Part shown: positions 18,701-27,506 of the stretch, one piece after another | Numbering within the stretch: position 1 is the first letter of the stretch | How the letters are laid out: each line of letters begins with the position of its first letter | Assembly: GCA_029260395.1 (NCBI GenBank) | Contig: JAJDDJ010000001.1 | Coordinates: forward strand, 558,001 to 622,000 | DNA length: 64,000 nt | Direction of reading: 5' to 3' | From: Phycisphaerales bacterium | Lineage (GTDB): Bacteria > Planctomycetota > Phycisphaerae > Phycisphaerales > UBA1924 | Made by a program: the position numbers and the translations under genes | Notes under the pieces: model-generated | The model's input: the letters and a program-made list of their open reading frames with translations, nothing else | Database searches by the model: none | What the model was told of the DNA's origin: nothing

Positions 18701-19177
18701 TCAGGGCCACCCACGCACGCCGGTGCGTTGCCGATATCCGCTGGATTGGTACGTCGAGTAGTGCGATTCGCTGTACGACCGTGAGCGCGACTCGTAGTAA
18801 TCCGAGGAGCCGCCAGACCCGTAATAGATGAACCCGTTGGAGTGCGGGTTGGACACACGGAAGTACCGGTCGCGGTACAGCGAGGGCCGGGCCGGGCGCG
18901 GCCACTGGTCGGTAGCGCTAGCGAGGCGGTTCTCGTAGGGCTGAAGGTCGGCATCACGCCGCGAGGTGATCGGGTTTGCGTCCTGGTTTACGTCTTGGTC
19001 CGCCAGACGGGCGAGCTCGGGCGTGTCCATGACCGATGCCCACGAGGCCCCCGCGCCGACGATCGGCCTGGGAGCTGCCCGCTGAGATGTTCCGCAGCCC
19101 GAGGCGCTCAGCAGAGCCATAGCTCCCATGCCGGTAAGCGCGGCGGCTGCGATCAGGTTCTTGGAGCTTGTGCGCAT
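18701..19177 (-). CDS. Small lipoprotein, unknown function
   Basis: The protein has 158 residues with a type II signal peptide: basic start, hydrophobic core AAAALTGMGAMALL and lipobox SASGC, giving a lipidated cysteine at about residue 28. The mature chain is polar. Its second half is rich in Ser and Tyr (SDYYESRSRSYSESHYSTY), a low-complexity, possibly surface-interactive stretch. I do not recognise a family. The residue after the lipidated Cys is Gly, not Asp, so outer-membrane sorting would be expected by Gram-negative rules. Confidence 0.65.
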   Translation of the reverse strand: MRTSSKNLIAAAALTGMGAMALLSASGCGTSQRAAPRPIVGAGASWASVMDTPELARLADQDVNQDANPITSRRDADLQPYENRLASATDQWPRPARPSLYRDRYFRVSNPHSNGFIYYGSGGSSDYYESRSRSYSESHYSTYQSSGYRQRTGVRGWP

Positions 19178-19340
19178 GATCTCCGATCATGTTCAACCCG
19201 CGTGCCGATCGGCAGGTCCGAGAGTGAGTGGGCCTAGCGCGCTTGGCGGGGCCTACGTGTACTGATGGGGACTCCGCCCGTTGTGAATCTACAACGCTGT
19301 GGCGTGCGTGCCACCGAAGTCGAAACACGGTCGCGCACGA

Positions 19341-19366
19341 AACAGGCCGCCCCTGGGAGGCGGCCT
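19341..19366 (-). terminator. Possible terminator for tRNA-Ser (GCT)
   Basis: A 7-base-pair stem GGCCGCC/GGCGGCC with a 7-base loop lies downstream of the minus-strand tRNA-Ser. On the minus strand it is followed by TGTTTCG, a weak T-run, so function as a terminator is uncertain. Confidence 0.45.
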
Positions 19367-19398
19367 TGGCCGATGACTTCTCGTGCGTCGTGGGAAAG

Positions 19399-19487
19399 CG
19401 GACAGGGCGGGATTCGAACCCGCGGTACGCTTTAACACGTACGCCGCTTTAGCAAAGCGGTGCCTTCAGCCGCTCGGCCACCTGTCC
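19399..19487 (-). tRNA. tRNA-Ser (GCT)
   Basis: On the minus strand the acceptor stem is GGACAGG (5') and CCTGTCC (3') with discriminator G, as expected for serine tRNAs. The anticodon loop TTTGCTAAA gives GCT. The long variable arm and the GGTTCGAATCC T arm are visible. CCA is not encoded. Confidence 0.97.
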
Positions 19488-19629
19488 ATGGTCTGGCCGA
19501 GAGGATAGCCCCGACACCGCCGAGCGTACACCGCGAACCCGCGCAGCACGCAGCGGGCCCCAAAGCAGGGTCAGCGGCGTGCTTGGCTGCTTGATCGGAA
19601 GATTGGCTGGGATGCAGGATCGGCAGGGC

Positions 19630-19899
19630 TCAGGCGTCGGGAGCGTCGCCTTTGTCCACGAGCGTGCGGAGGTAGGTGTTCTCCCGGCGGGTGGCCTCTA
19701 GGTCAAACACGAGGTACTTGACGCTCAGGCGGAGGTGATCAAGCGAGTTCTGCAGTTCGCTGAGGTTCTTGTGCATCAGCTCATGGCGGGCGCGGGTCTG
19801 GGAGGCGAGGCGTTCGAGCTCGACCCGCTGATCGGGGGGGAGGTTCTCGATCTTCTCGAGGAGTGTGTCGAGCTTGGCGGTGAATTCTTGCTCGTGCAT
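19630..19899 (-). CDS. Small coiled-coil protein, 89 residues
   Basis: No family is recognised. ATG 19899 follows GGGAGAGACCACA and is preferred to the longer frame starting at 19980. The whole chain is predicted helical and charged (FTAKLDTLLEKIENL, LERLASQTRARHELMH, ENTYLRTLVDKG) with heptad-like hydrophobic spacing, so an oligomeric coiled coil is likely. There is no signal or membrane segment. It is flanked by tRNA-Ser and a DUF3553 gene, both on the same strand. Confidence 0.65.
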   Translation of the reverse strand: MHEQEFTAKLDTLLEKIENLPPDQRVELERLASQTRARHELMHKNLSELQNSLDHLRLSVKYLVFDLEATRRENTYLRTLVDKGDAPDA

Positions 19900-20134
19900 T
19901 GTGGTCTCTCCCTGGGCTGACCCGCGGCCTGATTTGGTGCTGTCGCGGCGGAGCTGCCGCTGAGAGATCCCTTTCAACACACGGGCCAGAGCCCATGGCC
20001 AGCTTCAATGAGCCGGTCTGAGCGGCCCAGGTCCGAGAGAAGCGACGGCTGCGGCGAGCGCACCCGGCTTCCGGGCGTGCGCGCGGGTGCTTCCGCTCGA
20101 GAGGCCTGCGCGGGATGTGGTGCTTTGGCAACGC

Positions 20135-20728
20135 TCAGCGTTGCGAACGGGCCGCCATCTGCTTGGCGGGCTCGGGGGCCTTGGCCAGCACCTCGGCCAG
20201 AGCCGAGGGATCGTCCTTGCGGAGTGAGCGGATCAGGTCAAAGAAGTGGTCGTCCCGCTGGCGGCGGAAGCGAGCGAAGGCCTCTTCGAGCTCGTGGCGG
20301 TTGAACTGCGTGAGCGGATCGGTCAGACCGGTCTGCGCGGCAGCCCAGTCGAAGAGCGACGCGGGCGCTTCCGAGAAGCGGTAGAGCAGGCAGGTCTCGG
20401 TGAGCCTGCTGGCCAACGAGCGGAACGGATCGGTTGCGGGCTCGGGCAGGGTTCGGAGTCGTTCTTGGTACGAGGGCTCGTCGGCCTCGAAGGCGGGCAT
20501 TGCGGTTGGCTGGCGCTGGGGTTCCGCCCGGCCCGCAGCGGCCTCTGCAAGGTTGGCCACCGCTGTGGAGAGGGTCTTGAGCCCGCCCCGCTCAAAGCGG
20601 ATGCTGAGCCGCTGACAAGCCTTGCCCTCGATGGTGGCGGCCTGCGCCGAGATCACCTCGCCCGCCCCCCACTCGGGCCGGGAGGGGTGCATGACCCGGT
20701 CGCCCCGGCTCCAACGCTTGCTGACCAT
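20135..20728 (-). CDS. DUF3553-domain protein
   Basis: The protein has about 197 residues from ATG 20728, which is preceded by GGAGGATTCACAG. The N-terminal 60 residues match DUF3553: GDRVMHPSRPEWGAGEVIS, then QRLSIRFERGGLKTL. This small beta-barrel resembles the RNA-polymerase-interacting Tudor-like fold of CarD-type proteins, though binding to polymerase is only an analogy. The rest is helical and less conserved, with DDHFFDLIRSLRKDDPSALAEVL near the C terminus. No operon partner. Confidence 0.75.
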   Translation of the reverse strand: MVSKRWSRGDRVMHPSRPEWGAGEVISAQAATIEGKACQRLSIRFERGGLKTLSTAVANLAEAAAGRAEPQRQPTAMPAFEADEPSYQERLRTLPEPATDPFRSLASRLTETCLLYRFSEAPASLFDWAAAQTGLTDPLTQFNRHELEEAFARFRRQRDDHFFDLIRSLRKDDPSALAEVLAKAPEPAKQMAARSQR

Positions 20729-20988
20729 CTGTGAATCCTCCGAACCGTCTGGCCCTTGGCAAGGGCCATGGCCGCTGCCCTGACAGGGCTTGTATCCAAT
20801 GAAGCAGATACCACGATCGAGCGGCTCTGTTCGGGCTTGCCACCCCGGGGCCTTCGACCTGTTGGCTGCGAGCACCTCGGTGCGTCCCCCGCGTGGCTGC
20901 CCGTCAACTGCTGGGCCAGCCGCTCCGGCCTAGTATAGACCCGCTTGGCCCGGGTGCACCCACCGGGCCTTGGAGGGCATTGGACCAC

Positions 20989-21240
20989 ATGATCGAGCAT
21001 CTGAAAAGCGATGAAATTGTCAAGAAAGTGGGCGGCCGCTTCCAGCTCTGTGCGCTCATTCAGCGCCGGCTGGTCGAACTGATGGAGGGCGCACGCCCGC
21101 TCATCGAGCGGAACGGCCGATCCGACTTGGAACTCGCGATCGAAGAGATCGTGCAGGACAAGATCGCCATTGGAAGCGTACACGACTCGGCCTCCAGCCC
21201 CAAGCTCGCGGGCTCGGGCGCGGGCGGCGCGCTGCTCTGA
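20989..21240 (+). CDS. rpoZ: DNA-directed RNA polymerase omega subunit
   Basis: The 83-residue protein has the omega signature: LKSDEIVKKVGGRFQLCALIQRR, followed by the helical GARPLIERN segment. Omega binds the beta-prime subunit, aids its folding and contributes to ppGpp binding in some bacteria. It sits directly before a coaC-type gene, matching the common gmk-rpoZ-coaBC order, although gmk is not upstream here. ATG 20989 has a GGAGGG-like site at about 16 bases, a little far. Confidence 0.87.
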   Translation: MIEHLKSDEIVKKVGGRFQLCALIQRRLVELMEGARPLIERNGRSDLELAIEEIVQDKIAIGSVHDSASSPKLAGSGAGGALL

Positions 21241-21250
21241 CGCGAGCGAT

Positions 21251-21859
21251 TTGTCTGAACAGGAAACCAACGCACCGGCTGATTCCTGGCCCTCGTTCAA
21301 AGACGGGCCGAGGGTACTCGTCGGCGTGACCGGCGGGATCGCGGCGTACAAGACCGCGACGCTGGTCAGCCGGCTCGTGCAACGCGGCGCTGACGTGACC
21401 GTCGCGATGACAACCGGCGCTACCAAGTTCATCACGCCGCTTACGTTGCAGGCGCTCTCCGGCCGCGCGGTGTACACCAGCGCGTGGGAGCACATCGAAT
21501 CACAGGACCCACAGCACATCTCGCTGGCGAGGGATCTTTCGGCCGCGGTGGTCGCGCCGTGCACGATGGACGCGATGGCTCGGCTGGCGACAGGCCGAAC
21601 GGACGACATCGTGAGCCTCATCCTGAGCGCCGTGGACCGTGCGAAGGTGCCGGTCTTGCTTGCACCCGCGATGAACGCCGCAATGTGGGGCCAGCCCTCA
21701 ACCCAGCGCAACGCTGCACAGCTTGAGGCCGACGGGTTCAAGCTTGTCGGACCAGCGGACGGTTGGCAGGCGTGCCGAACGCTCGGAAGCGGACGAATGA
21801 CCGAGCCCGAAGATATCGCGCGTGCCTTGAGAACCGCGATCGATGGGCGCACGGCGTAG
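21251..21859 (+). CDS. coaC: Phosphopantothenoylcysteine decarboxylase (CoaC domain only)
   Basis: This FMN-dependent flavoprotein of the HFCD family catalyses decarboxylation of phosphopantothenoylcysteine in coenzyme A synthesis. It shows VGVTGGIAAYK, the catalytic histidine in QHISLARD, APAMNAAMW and the substrate-recognition flap GSGRMTEPEDI. The CoaB synthetase domain, normally fused at the C terminus, is missing; the gene ends after the decarboxylase. The start is uncertain: no ATG is well placed, and TTG 21251, ten bases after the rpoZ stop, is chosen. The flap cysteine context is ACRTLG instead of the usual ACGxxG. Confidence 0.88.
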   Translation: MSEQETNAPADSWPSFKDGPRVLVGVTGGIAAYKTATLVSRLVQRGADVTVAMTTGATKFITPLTLQALSGRAVYTSAWEHIESQDPQHISLARDLSAAVVAPCTMDAMARLATGRTDDIVSLILSAVDRAKVPVLLAPAMNAAMWGQPSTQRNAAQLEADGFKLVGPADGWQACRTLGSGRMTEPEDIARALRTAIDGRTA

Positions 21860-21909
21860 CGGCTCTCATGCCGAACGGCGCCGCACATCCCAGTCGAACT
21901 CGTCCAATG

Positions 21910-21938
21910 AAAAACCGTGGGCTTGTGCCCACGGCTTG
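21910..21938 (-). terminator. Terminator after the dockerin-repeat gene
   Basis: A perfect 8-base-pair stem CCGTGGGC/GCCCACGG with a TTGT loop lies 30 bases beyond the minus-strand stop. Read on the minus strand it is followed by TTTTT, a standard Rho-independent terminator. Confidence 0.85.
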
Positions 21939-21966
21939 AGTGCAAACGATCTTGATCGGCGGTGGC

Positions 21967-23550
21967 TTACGGGCAGGGACCGATCAGGCCCAGCAGCGCG
22001 AGGAAGTCGCCGAAGCTCACCATACCGTCGCTACCGAGAGAGCCGAAGTCGTCGGCGATATCTCCGGTGCACCCGGGCGTGCCACCGGGACAGGGACCGA
22101 TCAGGCCCAGCAGCGCAAGGAAGTCGCCGAAGCTGACGATGCCGTCGCTGCCGAGCGTGCCGAAGTCGTCGGCGATGTCACCGGTGCAGGTGGCTTCGCA
22201 GGCGTCGGCTGTGCCGTTCATGTCGGCATCGTCGCAGGTGGTACCCGGCCCCGCCCACGAGGCCCCAGCGACCATCGCCTGCGCCTCGGTTAGCACAAGG
22301 CACGCCCCGTTGGGGAAGCAGGCAGCACCGGTGGGCTCGGGGCAGTTCGCGGTGGCGCATTCGGTGCCATCACCCTGGAATGTCCCGCCGAGCATGACGG
22401 CTTCTTCGGGCGTGACACCGTCGACACAGGAACCGTCGGGCAGGCAGGCCGCACCGATCGGGAAGCAGATGGTCGAGGCGCACTCCGTGCCCGGGCCCTG
22501 GGGCTCGCCGCCCGCGAGCAGGCATTGCCCGGGCTCGAGGTCGAGGCAGCCATTGGTTGCCTCAAAGCAGCAGGCTTCGGTCGCTGCGGGGCAGTTGACC
22601 TGCGAGCACAGCGTGCCGTCGCCCTGGTAGGTGCCTTCAAGCGTGCCGCAGGATGTCGCGTCGGTTTCGAGGCACGTGCCATCGGTCAAACAGCAGGCCC
22701 CGGTCGGGCCGTTGCAGTTGACGCTCTCCCAAGTGACGCGGATGTTCCAGTCGCCGCTAGGGCGGCAGAATGACGGGAGAGCGGCGAAGGTGGTCCATCC
22801 GCCGTTGGCAGGACACCCAAACGGCCCGCAGTTGAGGCCGAAAAGCCAGTTCCGCGAGGCTTGGCCGAGTCCGTCGTTATCGGTGGTCGGGAAGGCATTG
22901 AGTGAACTGGGCGGCGCTGTGAAGCAGGGGTTGGCGGTCTGCGAGTGGTGCTTGTCAATCCGGTATCCAACGGTGAACGTCGCGCTGGAATCCGTGTTGA
23001 ACAGGAAGATCTGCTCGGGATCGCCCGGGTCGACCGAGAGCTGGATGTTCGCGCCTTCGCTGCCCGGGCCCAGAACGAGATGGGGCAGAATCAGATCATC
23101 AGAACTGAACTCGTAGAGCAGCGTGCCGGTGGCGGGCGTGCCCTCCCAGATGAGCATGGACCATTCGGTGGTGGTGACCGCGGTCGCTCCGACGGTCGCG
23201 AAGATGGCCTCAGTGGAGATGATCCGAATAGGGAAGGCCGAAGCGGGCAGCGTGTAAGACGCTGCCGCGATCTCGCCCTCAGCGAAACCGCCCTGTGCCA
23301 CGAACGCGCCGCCGCCGAAGTCGGCTCCGGAGTGGGTGGTCGTATCGATGCAGTCCATCTCGGGGAACCAGCCGCCGCCCGCGGGGTCGAGCGGCGGGGC
23401 GTTGTTCAGATCGAACACGGGCCCGAGTTGTACGGGTATGTGGATCGCGGCCCGCGAGGGCTGGGCCTCATCCACCAGAGCGGGCGTTGATTGAGCGTGG
23501 GCCGCCGTTGCGATTCCCAAAACGAGTGCTAGAACACATCCCAAACGCAT
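21967..23550 (-). CDS. Secreted Cys-rich protein with tandem C-terminal dockerin-like repeats
   Basis: The protein has about 527 residues. ATG 23550 with AAAGGGATCATC upstream gives a clean signal peptide (LGCVLALVLGIATAAHAQ). Residues of the first half form a beta-rich domain. The middle has four repeats of about 40 residues of the form GACCxxDGxCxxxT...GxxxGxGTxC, with many cysteines likely in disulfides. The end has two almost identical 39-residue modules: TGDIADDFG, SDGIVSFGDFLALLGLIGPCP. These resemble the calcium-binding dockerin-like tails of planctomycete secreted proteins. It is likely secreted and anchored; function unknown. A terminator lies at 21910-21938. Confidence 0.87.
   Translation of the reverse strand: MRLGCVLALVLGIATAAHAQSTPALVDEAQPSRAAIHIPVQLGPVFDLNNAPPLDPAGGGWFPEMDCIDTTTHSGADFGGGAFVAQGGFAEGEIAAASYTLPASAFPIRIISTEAIFATVGATAVTTTEWSMLIWEGTPATGTLLYEFSSDDLILPHLVLGPGSEGANIQLSVDPGDPEQIFLFNTDSSATFTVGYRIDKHHSQTANPCFTAPPSSLNAFPTTDNDGLGQASRNWLFGLNCGPFGCPANGGWTTFAALPSFCRPSGDWNIRVTWESVNCNGPTGACCLTDGTCLETDATSCGTLEGTYQGDGTLCSQVNCPAATEACCFEATNGCLDLEPGQCLLAGGEPQGPGTECASTICFPIGAACLPDGSCVDGVTPEEAVMLGGTFQGDGTECATANCPEPTGAACFPNGACLVLTEAQAMVAGASWAGPGTTCDDADMNGTADACEATCTGDIADDFGTLGSDGIVSFGDFLALLGLIGPCPGGTPGCTGDIADDFGSLGSDGMVSFGDFLALLGLIGPCP
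21974..22197. repeat. Direct repeat encoding two 39-residue dockerin-like modules
   Basis: Two copies with a 117-base period start at 21974 and 22091. The opening CAGGGACCGATCAGGCCCAG is identical in both and the rest differs at few, mostly silent positions. It is in frame and lies within the coding region of the secreted protein. Confidence 0.9.
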
Positions 23551-23743
23551 GATGATCCCTTTCGCTCTCCGACCGACAAAACACGGTACCGGCCGCCCCA
23601 TTGACATCGCCGCGGGCAGCGAAAGCGCACATACGACCCACGGCTTCCCGGGTAGAGCCTACCTCAAAGTGGCGTGAGAACCAAACAAAGCGGGAAGATG
23701 GGCATGGGGCCTCCGCTTGCTCTATAGTGCTCGCCCTTATGCC

Positions 23744-23832
23744 GGAGAGGTGTCCGAGCGGCTGAAGGAGCACGGCTGGAATCCGTGTAGTCGGGGCAAC
23801 CCGGCTCGGGGGTTCGAATCCCCCCCTCTCCG
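23744..23832 (+). tRNA. tRNA-Ser (GGA)
   Basis: The acceptor stem GGAGAGG pairs with CCTCTCC, discriminator G at 23832. The anticodon loop CTGGAAT gives GGA. A long variable arm (GTCGGGGCAACCCGGC) and the GGTTCGAATCC T arm confirm tRNA-Ser. CCA is not encoded. Confidence 0.97.
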
Positions 23833-23880
23833 CTTTCTTGATTGATATGACTCGGCCGTAAGCTGTGACACTCGCGCAAT

Positions 23881-23903
23881 GCCGCGAGAATCGCGGCGTT
23901 TTT
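23881..23903 (+). terminator. Terminator after tRNA-Ser (GGA)
   Basis: The stem GCCGCG/CGCGGC with an AGAAT loop is followed by GTTTTT. It lies about 50 bases after the tRNA on the same strand. From here to 24087 I see no supported gene; the open frame across this stretch runs into the antisense of the next gene. Confidence 0.75.
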
Positions 23904-24087
23904 CGCTACTTTGGCGGTTGCCAAAGACAAGCCGCCCACGCTCACACTCAGAGTCCCGTGCCGGCTGCTGATCGTCGCCAACGTCGGCAGGGCCGAGTAC
24001 GACTTCGATCTCAAATCGCCCCGCAGAAGCCGCAACGAGATACGCCACCGTTCACCCGTGCAAGCCGAGCGGCTCCGCCTCCCTCGC

Positions 24088-25380
24088 TCACGCAGGCGCC
24101 GGGTTTGTGTCACTCTGGATGCTGCTGGCGATGGCTCTGCCCGCGATGCTGCCGCTCGCCCACGCCCACTGGAAGTTGAACCCGCCGATACGGCCGTCCA
24201 CATCGAGTATCTCACCGACAAGCGCGAGTCCGTCGCATACCCGGCTGGCCATCGTGGCGGGGTTGATCTCGGTGAGCGGCACGCCGCCCGCGGTGGCCTC
24301 GGCGTGGTTGAAGCCGCGGTCGTGCGCGATGTCCACATGCATCTCAACCAGCGCGTGGGCCAACGCACGCCGCGAATCTTTGGGGAGTCTCGAACCCGGG
24401 AGATCGGCATCGACGCGGTGCGCCTCGCACAGCGCGCGGGCGAGCCGCTCGGGGAGATGCTCGCGGAGCCAACTGAGTGCTGTTCGCGCGCCGAGCCCGG
24501 TGAGCGCCCGGTCCGCGGTGTCGAACGTCTCACCGGGGAGCCAATTCAGGCGAAGCGATGCCTGCTTGTCGCGCACTCTGGCAGCGGTGAGCCAGCGTGA
24601 GGCATCCATGACCGCGGGGCCGCTGAGCCCGAAGTGCGTGCAGAGCAGGGAGTTCTCGAACCGTGCGAGTCGTTGCCCGGAGCCCGCGCACACATCGATG
24701 CACACCCGGGTACTTATGCCCGAGAGCTCCGTAATCCATCGTGATTCGGTGCCCACGACGAGCGGCACGAGCGCCGGAAAGAGGTGCTCCGTGACCGTGT
24801 GCCCGAGGCCGCGAGCCAGCGCGTAGCCCGCGCCATCCGAACCGGACTTGGGCAGGGCCTTGCCCCCGGCTGCGAGGATCACGCGTGGTGCGCGCACGGC
24901 AGCCTCGCTCCCCTCACGGTGGATGGTGAACCCGCCCGCGGGGAGGCAGTCGATTCCACCGACACGCCAGGGGTTACGCAGCTCGACCCCGACACGACCG
25001 ACCTCGGTGAGCAGTGCGTTCAGCACGGTGCGGGCGCTGTCGGTCACCGGGAACAGCTTGCCGGTGTCCTCGCGTTTGAGCTCGACTCCAAGCTCTCGGA
25101 AGAACGAGACGGTCTCGGGAACATCGAACCGGCGGAGCACCTTGCGAATGGTGTTGCGTGAGCCGCCCGCGTACTGGCGTTCGTCGACCTCGTGGTGGGT
25201 GACGTTGCAGCGTCCCCCGCCCGCCACGAGAATCTTGACACCGACCCGGTTAGCGCCGTCGAGCAGCAGGACCCGCGCCCCTGTGCCCGCGAGACCGCGC
25301 CCGGCCCAGATCGCGGACATGAGCCCGGCGGCACCAGCGCCGACCACCACAAGATCCGCGTGCTCGTCTTGCAAGTCCAA
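24088..25380 (-). CDS. YhiN/HI0933-family FAD-dependent oxidoreductase
   Basis: The 430-residue flavoprotein has a Rossmann FAD motif VVVGAGAAGLMSAIWAG near the start and the family signature VLAGGGRCNVTH-like segment (ILVAGGGRCNVTH). It also has the GKLFPVTDSA motif and the C-terminal ATAGGVPLTEINPATM with FQWAWASGSIAGR. Family members include bile-acid-modifying BaiN and proteins of unknown substrate. No ATG is well placed; the reading frame starts at TTG 25380 two codons before the conserved sequence, so the start is unusual but likely near correct. Confidence 0.9.
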   Translation of the reverse strand: MDLQDEHADLVVVGAGAAGLMSAIWAGRGLAGTGARVLLLDGANRVGVKILVAGGGRCNVTHHEVDERQYAGGSRNTIRKVLRRFDVPETVSFFRELGVELKREDTGKLFPVTDSARTVLNALLTEVGRVGVELRNPWRVGGIDCLPAGGFTIHREGSEAAVRAPRVILAAGGKALPKSGSDGAGYALARGLGHTVTEHLFPALVPLVVGTESRWITELSGISTRVCIDVCAGSGQRLARFENSLLCTHFGLSGPAVMDASRWLTAARVRDKQASLRLNWLPGETFDTADRALTGLGARTALSWLREHLPERLARALCEAHRVDADLPGSRLPKDSRRALAHALVEMHVDIAHDRGFNHAEATAGGVPLTEINPATMASRVCDGLALVGEILDVDGRIGGFNFQWAWASGSIAGRAIASSIQSDTNPAPA

Positions 25381-25556
25381 GGGTAGCGAGGCCAGGCACC
25401 GAGACGCTACGGGCTATCCGGGCATCAGTGAAACGGCAGGAAAGGCCAGACCCGATCACGGGAATGCGGAGACTCGATCGGTGAGGTGGCACGACCCGAG
25501 TGCCGGGATCACTTCAGCAAGGAGTCGATCGGCAGGATTGATGGAGCGGACCCGGC

Positions 25557-27374
25557 TCAGCCGCCGGTTCGCATCGCGTCCAGTTCGGCCCACCGCGCGT
25601 AGAGGGCGGTGACGCGCGCGTGTCCCTCGTCGAGCTTGGAGTAGATAGCGGCGGCCCGCTTGTGGTCGGCGACGAGCGCTGGATCGGCGGCCTCGGCTTC
25701 GAGATGTACCACTTGGGATTCGGCTTGGAGAATCGCGGCCTCCATCCCTTCGAGTTCCAGTTGCAGCCTGTACGAGAGCTTGCCGGGCTTGGGCTGGCTC
25801 TGTTTCCTCGGGGCACTCTCGACGGGTCTCTGTTTCTCGGCCGAAGCTCGCTGCGCCTTCAACGTCGCGGCGTTGCACTGCTCCATCGAGGCGAACCACT
25901 TGGCGTCGCCCCGGTCGTTGAACGCGAGGTACTCGGTCGCGATGCGCTCGAGCAAGAAGCGGTCGTGCGTCACCAGCACGATCGCACCTGGAAACTCGAA
26001 GAGCGCCTGCTCGAGCACTTCTAATGACGGTATGTCGAGGTCATTGGTCGGTTCGTCGAGCAGCAGCACATCCGCGGGCGAAAGCATGAGGTTGGCGATC
26101 AGAACGCGCGCCTGCTCGCCCCCGGAAAGATCTCGGACTCGCGTCGCGAGCTGATCGGCTCCGAACAGGAAGCGTTCGGCCCAACCCTTCACGTGCTGGG
26201 CCACGCCGCGGTAGTGGATCGTGTCACCGATAGGACACAGTGCCTCGTGCAGCGACTGGCTCTGGTCGAGCGACTCTCTGTGCTGGCTGAAATTCACGAT
26301 GCGGAGCTGGTCGGCTCGTTCGATGGTCCCCGAATCCGGTTGAAGATCACCCGACATCAATCGCATGAGGGTCGTCTTGCCCGAGCCGTTCGCGCCCATC
26401 AGCCCAATGCGTTGTCCCGGCGTCAGCGTGAGGTCGAGCGACTCAAACAGCCGCTTGTTTCCCATCGCCTTTGACACGCTGCGGAGTGCTAAGAGCTTCT
26501 TTGTCTTACGTTCGGTCGCTTGAAAGACAATCGAGGTGGTGCGTTCGGGCACCAAGTTACGGCCGGTCGTCTCTTTCAACTCCTCTCGGCGACTGGCGGC
26601 GGCTTGAACCTGCGTCTTGTTGCGTGTCTGTCGTCCTTGGATGCCCTGCCGCAGCCACGCGGTGTCTCGACGCACTCTGCTGGCGATGCTCGTCTGCGCG
26701 GCTTGCTGGGCCTCCAGATACGCAGCTTTGCGCCTGACGAACTCGGTGTAGTTCCCCTCGGCCTCGAAGGATCCGCCCGGGTAGGCGGCCGAGAGTTCGA
26801 TGATGCGGCTCGCTGTGTTCTCGAGGAACCGCCGGTCATGGGTCACGAAGATCATCGCGATCGAAGCTTGCTGCACGAACCCTTCGAGCCACAGCACCCC
26901 CTCCAAGTCGAGGTGGTTGGTCGGCTCGTCGAGCATGAGCACCTGGGGATCGCGGGCAAGCGCCCTGGCCAGAGAGAGCCGCTTGCGCCACCCGCCCGAG
27001 AGAGTCGCCACATCTTGCTGAAGATCGACAAAGCCAAGCTTCGAGAGCGCGATCGACGCGCGGGTCGCCGCGTCCATGCCACCATCGTCGTCGTCATCCA
27101 GCCCCGCTCGGACCACGGAGAGCGGCGTCGCACCATCCACAAAGCGGTCGTTCTGGTCGACATACGCTGCGCGCAGGCCACGCTTGCGCACGACCTCGCC
27201 GTCATCGGGCGAGAGCACGCCCGCGAGAATCTTCATTAGCGTGGTCTTGCCGCTCCCGTTGGGACCGATGAGCCCGATGCGTTCGCCATCCTCGACGTGG
27301 ATCGACACGCCCTCGAAGAGCGCTTTCGAGGGGTACACCTTTGTCAAGTTTCGAGCCGTTAGGAGTGTGGACAT
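25557..27374 (-). CDS. ABC-F family ATPase (Uup-like)
   Basis: This soluble protein of about 605 residues has two ATPase domains and no membrane helices. The first has Walker A GPNGSGKTT and signature LSGGWRKRLS; the second has GANGSGKTT and LSGGEQARV, with LDEPTNHLD and LDEPTNDLD Walker B motifs. A linker helix region lies between them and a C-terminal coiled coil (KLSYRLQLELEGMEAAIL) matches the Uup C-terminal domain. ABC-F proteins act on the ribosome or in DNA-related processes rather than transport. ATG 27374 is taken as the start because MSTLLTARNLTKVYP is the usual beginning. Confidence 0.93.
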   Translation of the reverse strand: MSTLLTARNLTKVYPSKALFEGVSIHVEDGERIGLIGPNGSGKTTLMKILAGVLSPDDGEVVRKRGLRAAYVDQNDRFVDGATPLSVVRAGLDDDDDGGMDAATRASIALSKLGFVDLQQDVATLSGGWRKRLSLARALARDPQVLMLDEPTNHLDLEGVLWLEGFVQQASIAMIFVTHDRRFLENTASRIIELSAAYPGGSFEAEGNYTEFVRRKAAYLEAQQAAQTSIASRVRRDTAWLRQGIQGRQTRNKTQVQAAASRREELKETTGRNLVPERTTSIVFQATERKTKKLLALRSVSKAMGNKRLFESLDLTLTPGQRIGLMGANGSGKTTLMRLMSGDLQPDSGTIERADQLRIVNFSQHRESLDQSQSLHEALCPIGDTIHYRGVAQHVKGWAERFLFGADQLATRVRDLSGGEQARVLIANLMLSPADVLLLDEPTNDLDIPSLEVLEQALFEFPGAIVLVTHDRFLLERIATEYLAFNDRGDAKWFASMEQCNAATLKAQRASAEKQRPVESAPRKQSQPKPGKLSYRLQLELEGMEAAILQAESQVVHLEAEAADPALVADHKRAAAIYSKLDEGHARVTALYARWAELDAMRTGG

Positions 27375-27506
27375 ACGGGCGAGCAACGCTCCGAGGGAGT
27401 ACGGCTGTTCAGAGCGGGGAATCGAGGCGGACCGAGTACGATATCCAGGCCGCGCCCGAGGTGCCCGAGCTGTCTGCGGTGATTTCATACGCAGATGCTC
27501 GCTCGA

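Noticed and set aside
20135-20152. Hairpin at the end of the DUF3553 gene (GCAACGC/GCGTTGC)
   Set aside because: The stem includes the stop codon and is not followed by a T-run, so it is not called a terminator.
23906-24600. Plus-strand open frame after tRNA-Ser (GGA)
   Set aside because: It enters the antisense of the YhiN-like flavoprotein and has no domain or ribosome site. The part before 24088 has no independent support.
24530-24739. Short minus-strand frame beginning MDYGALGHKYPG
   Set aside because: It lies within the YhiN-like flavoprotein gene in another frame and has no support.
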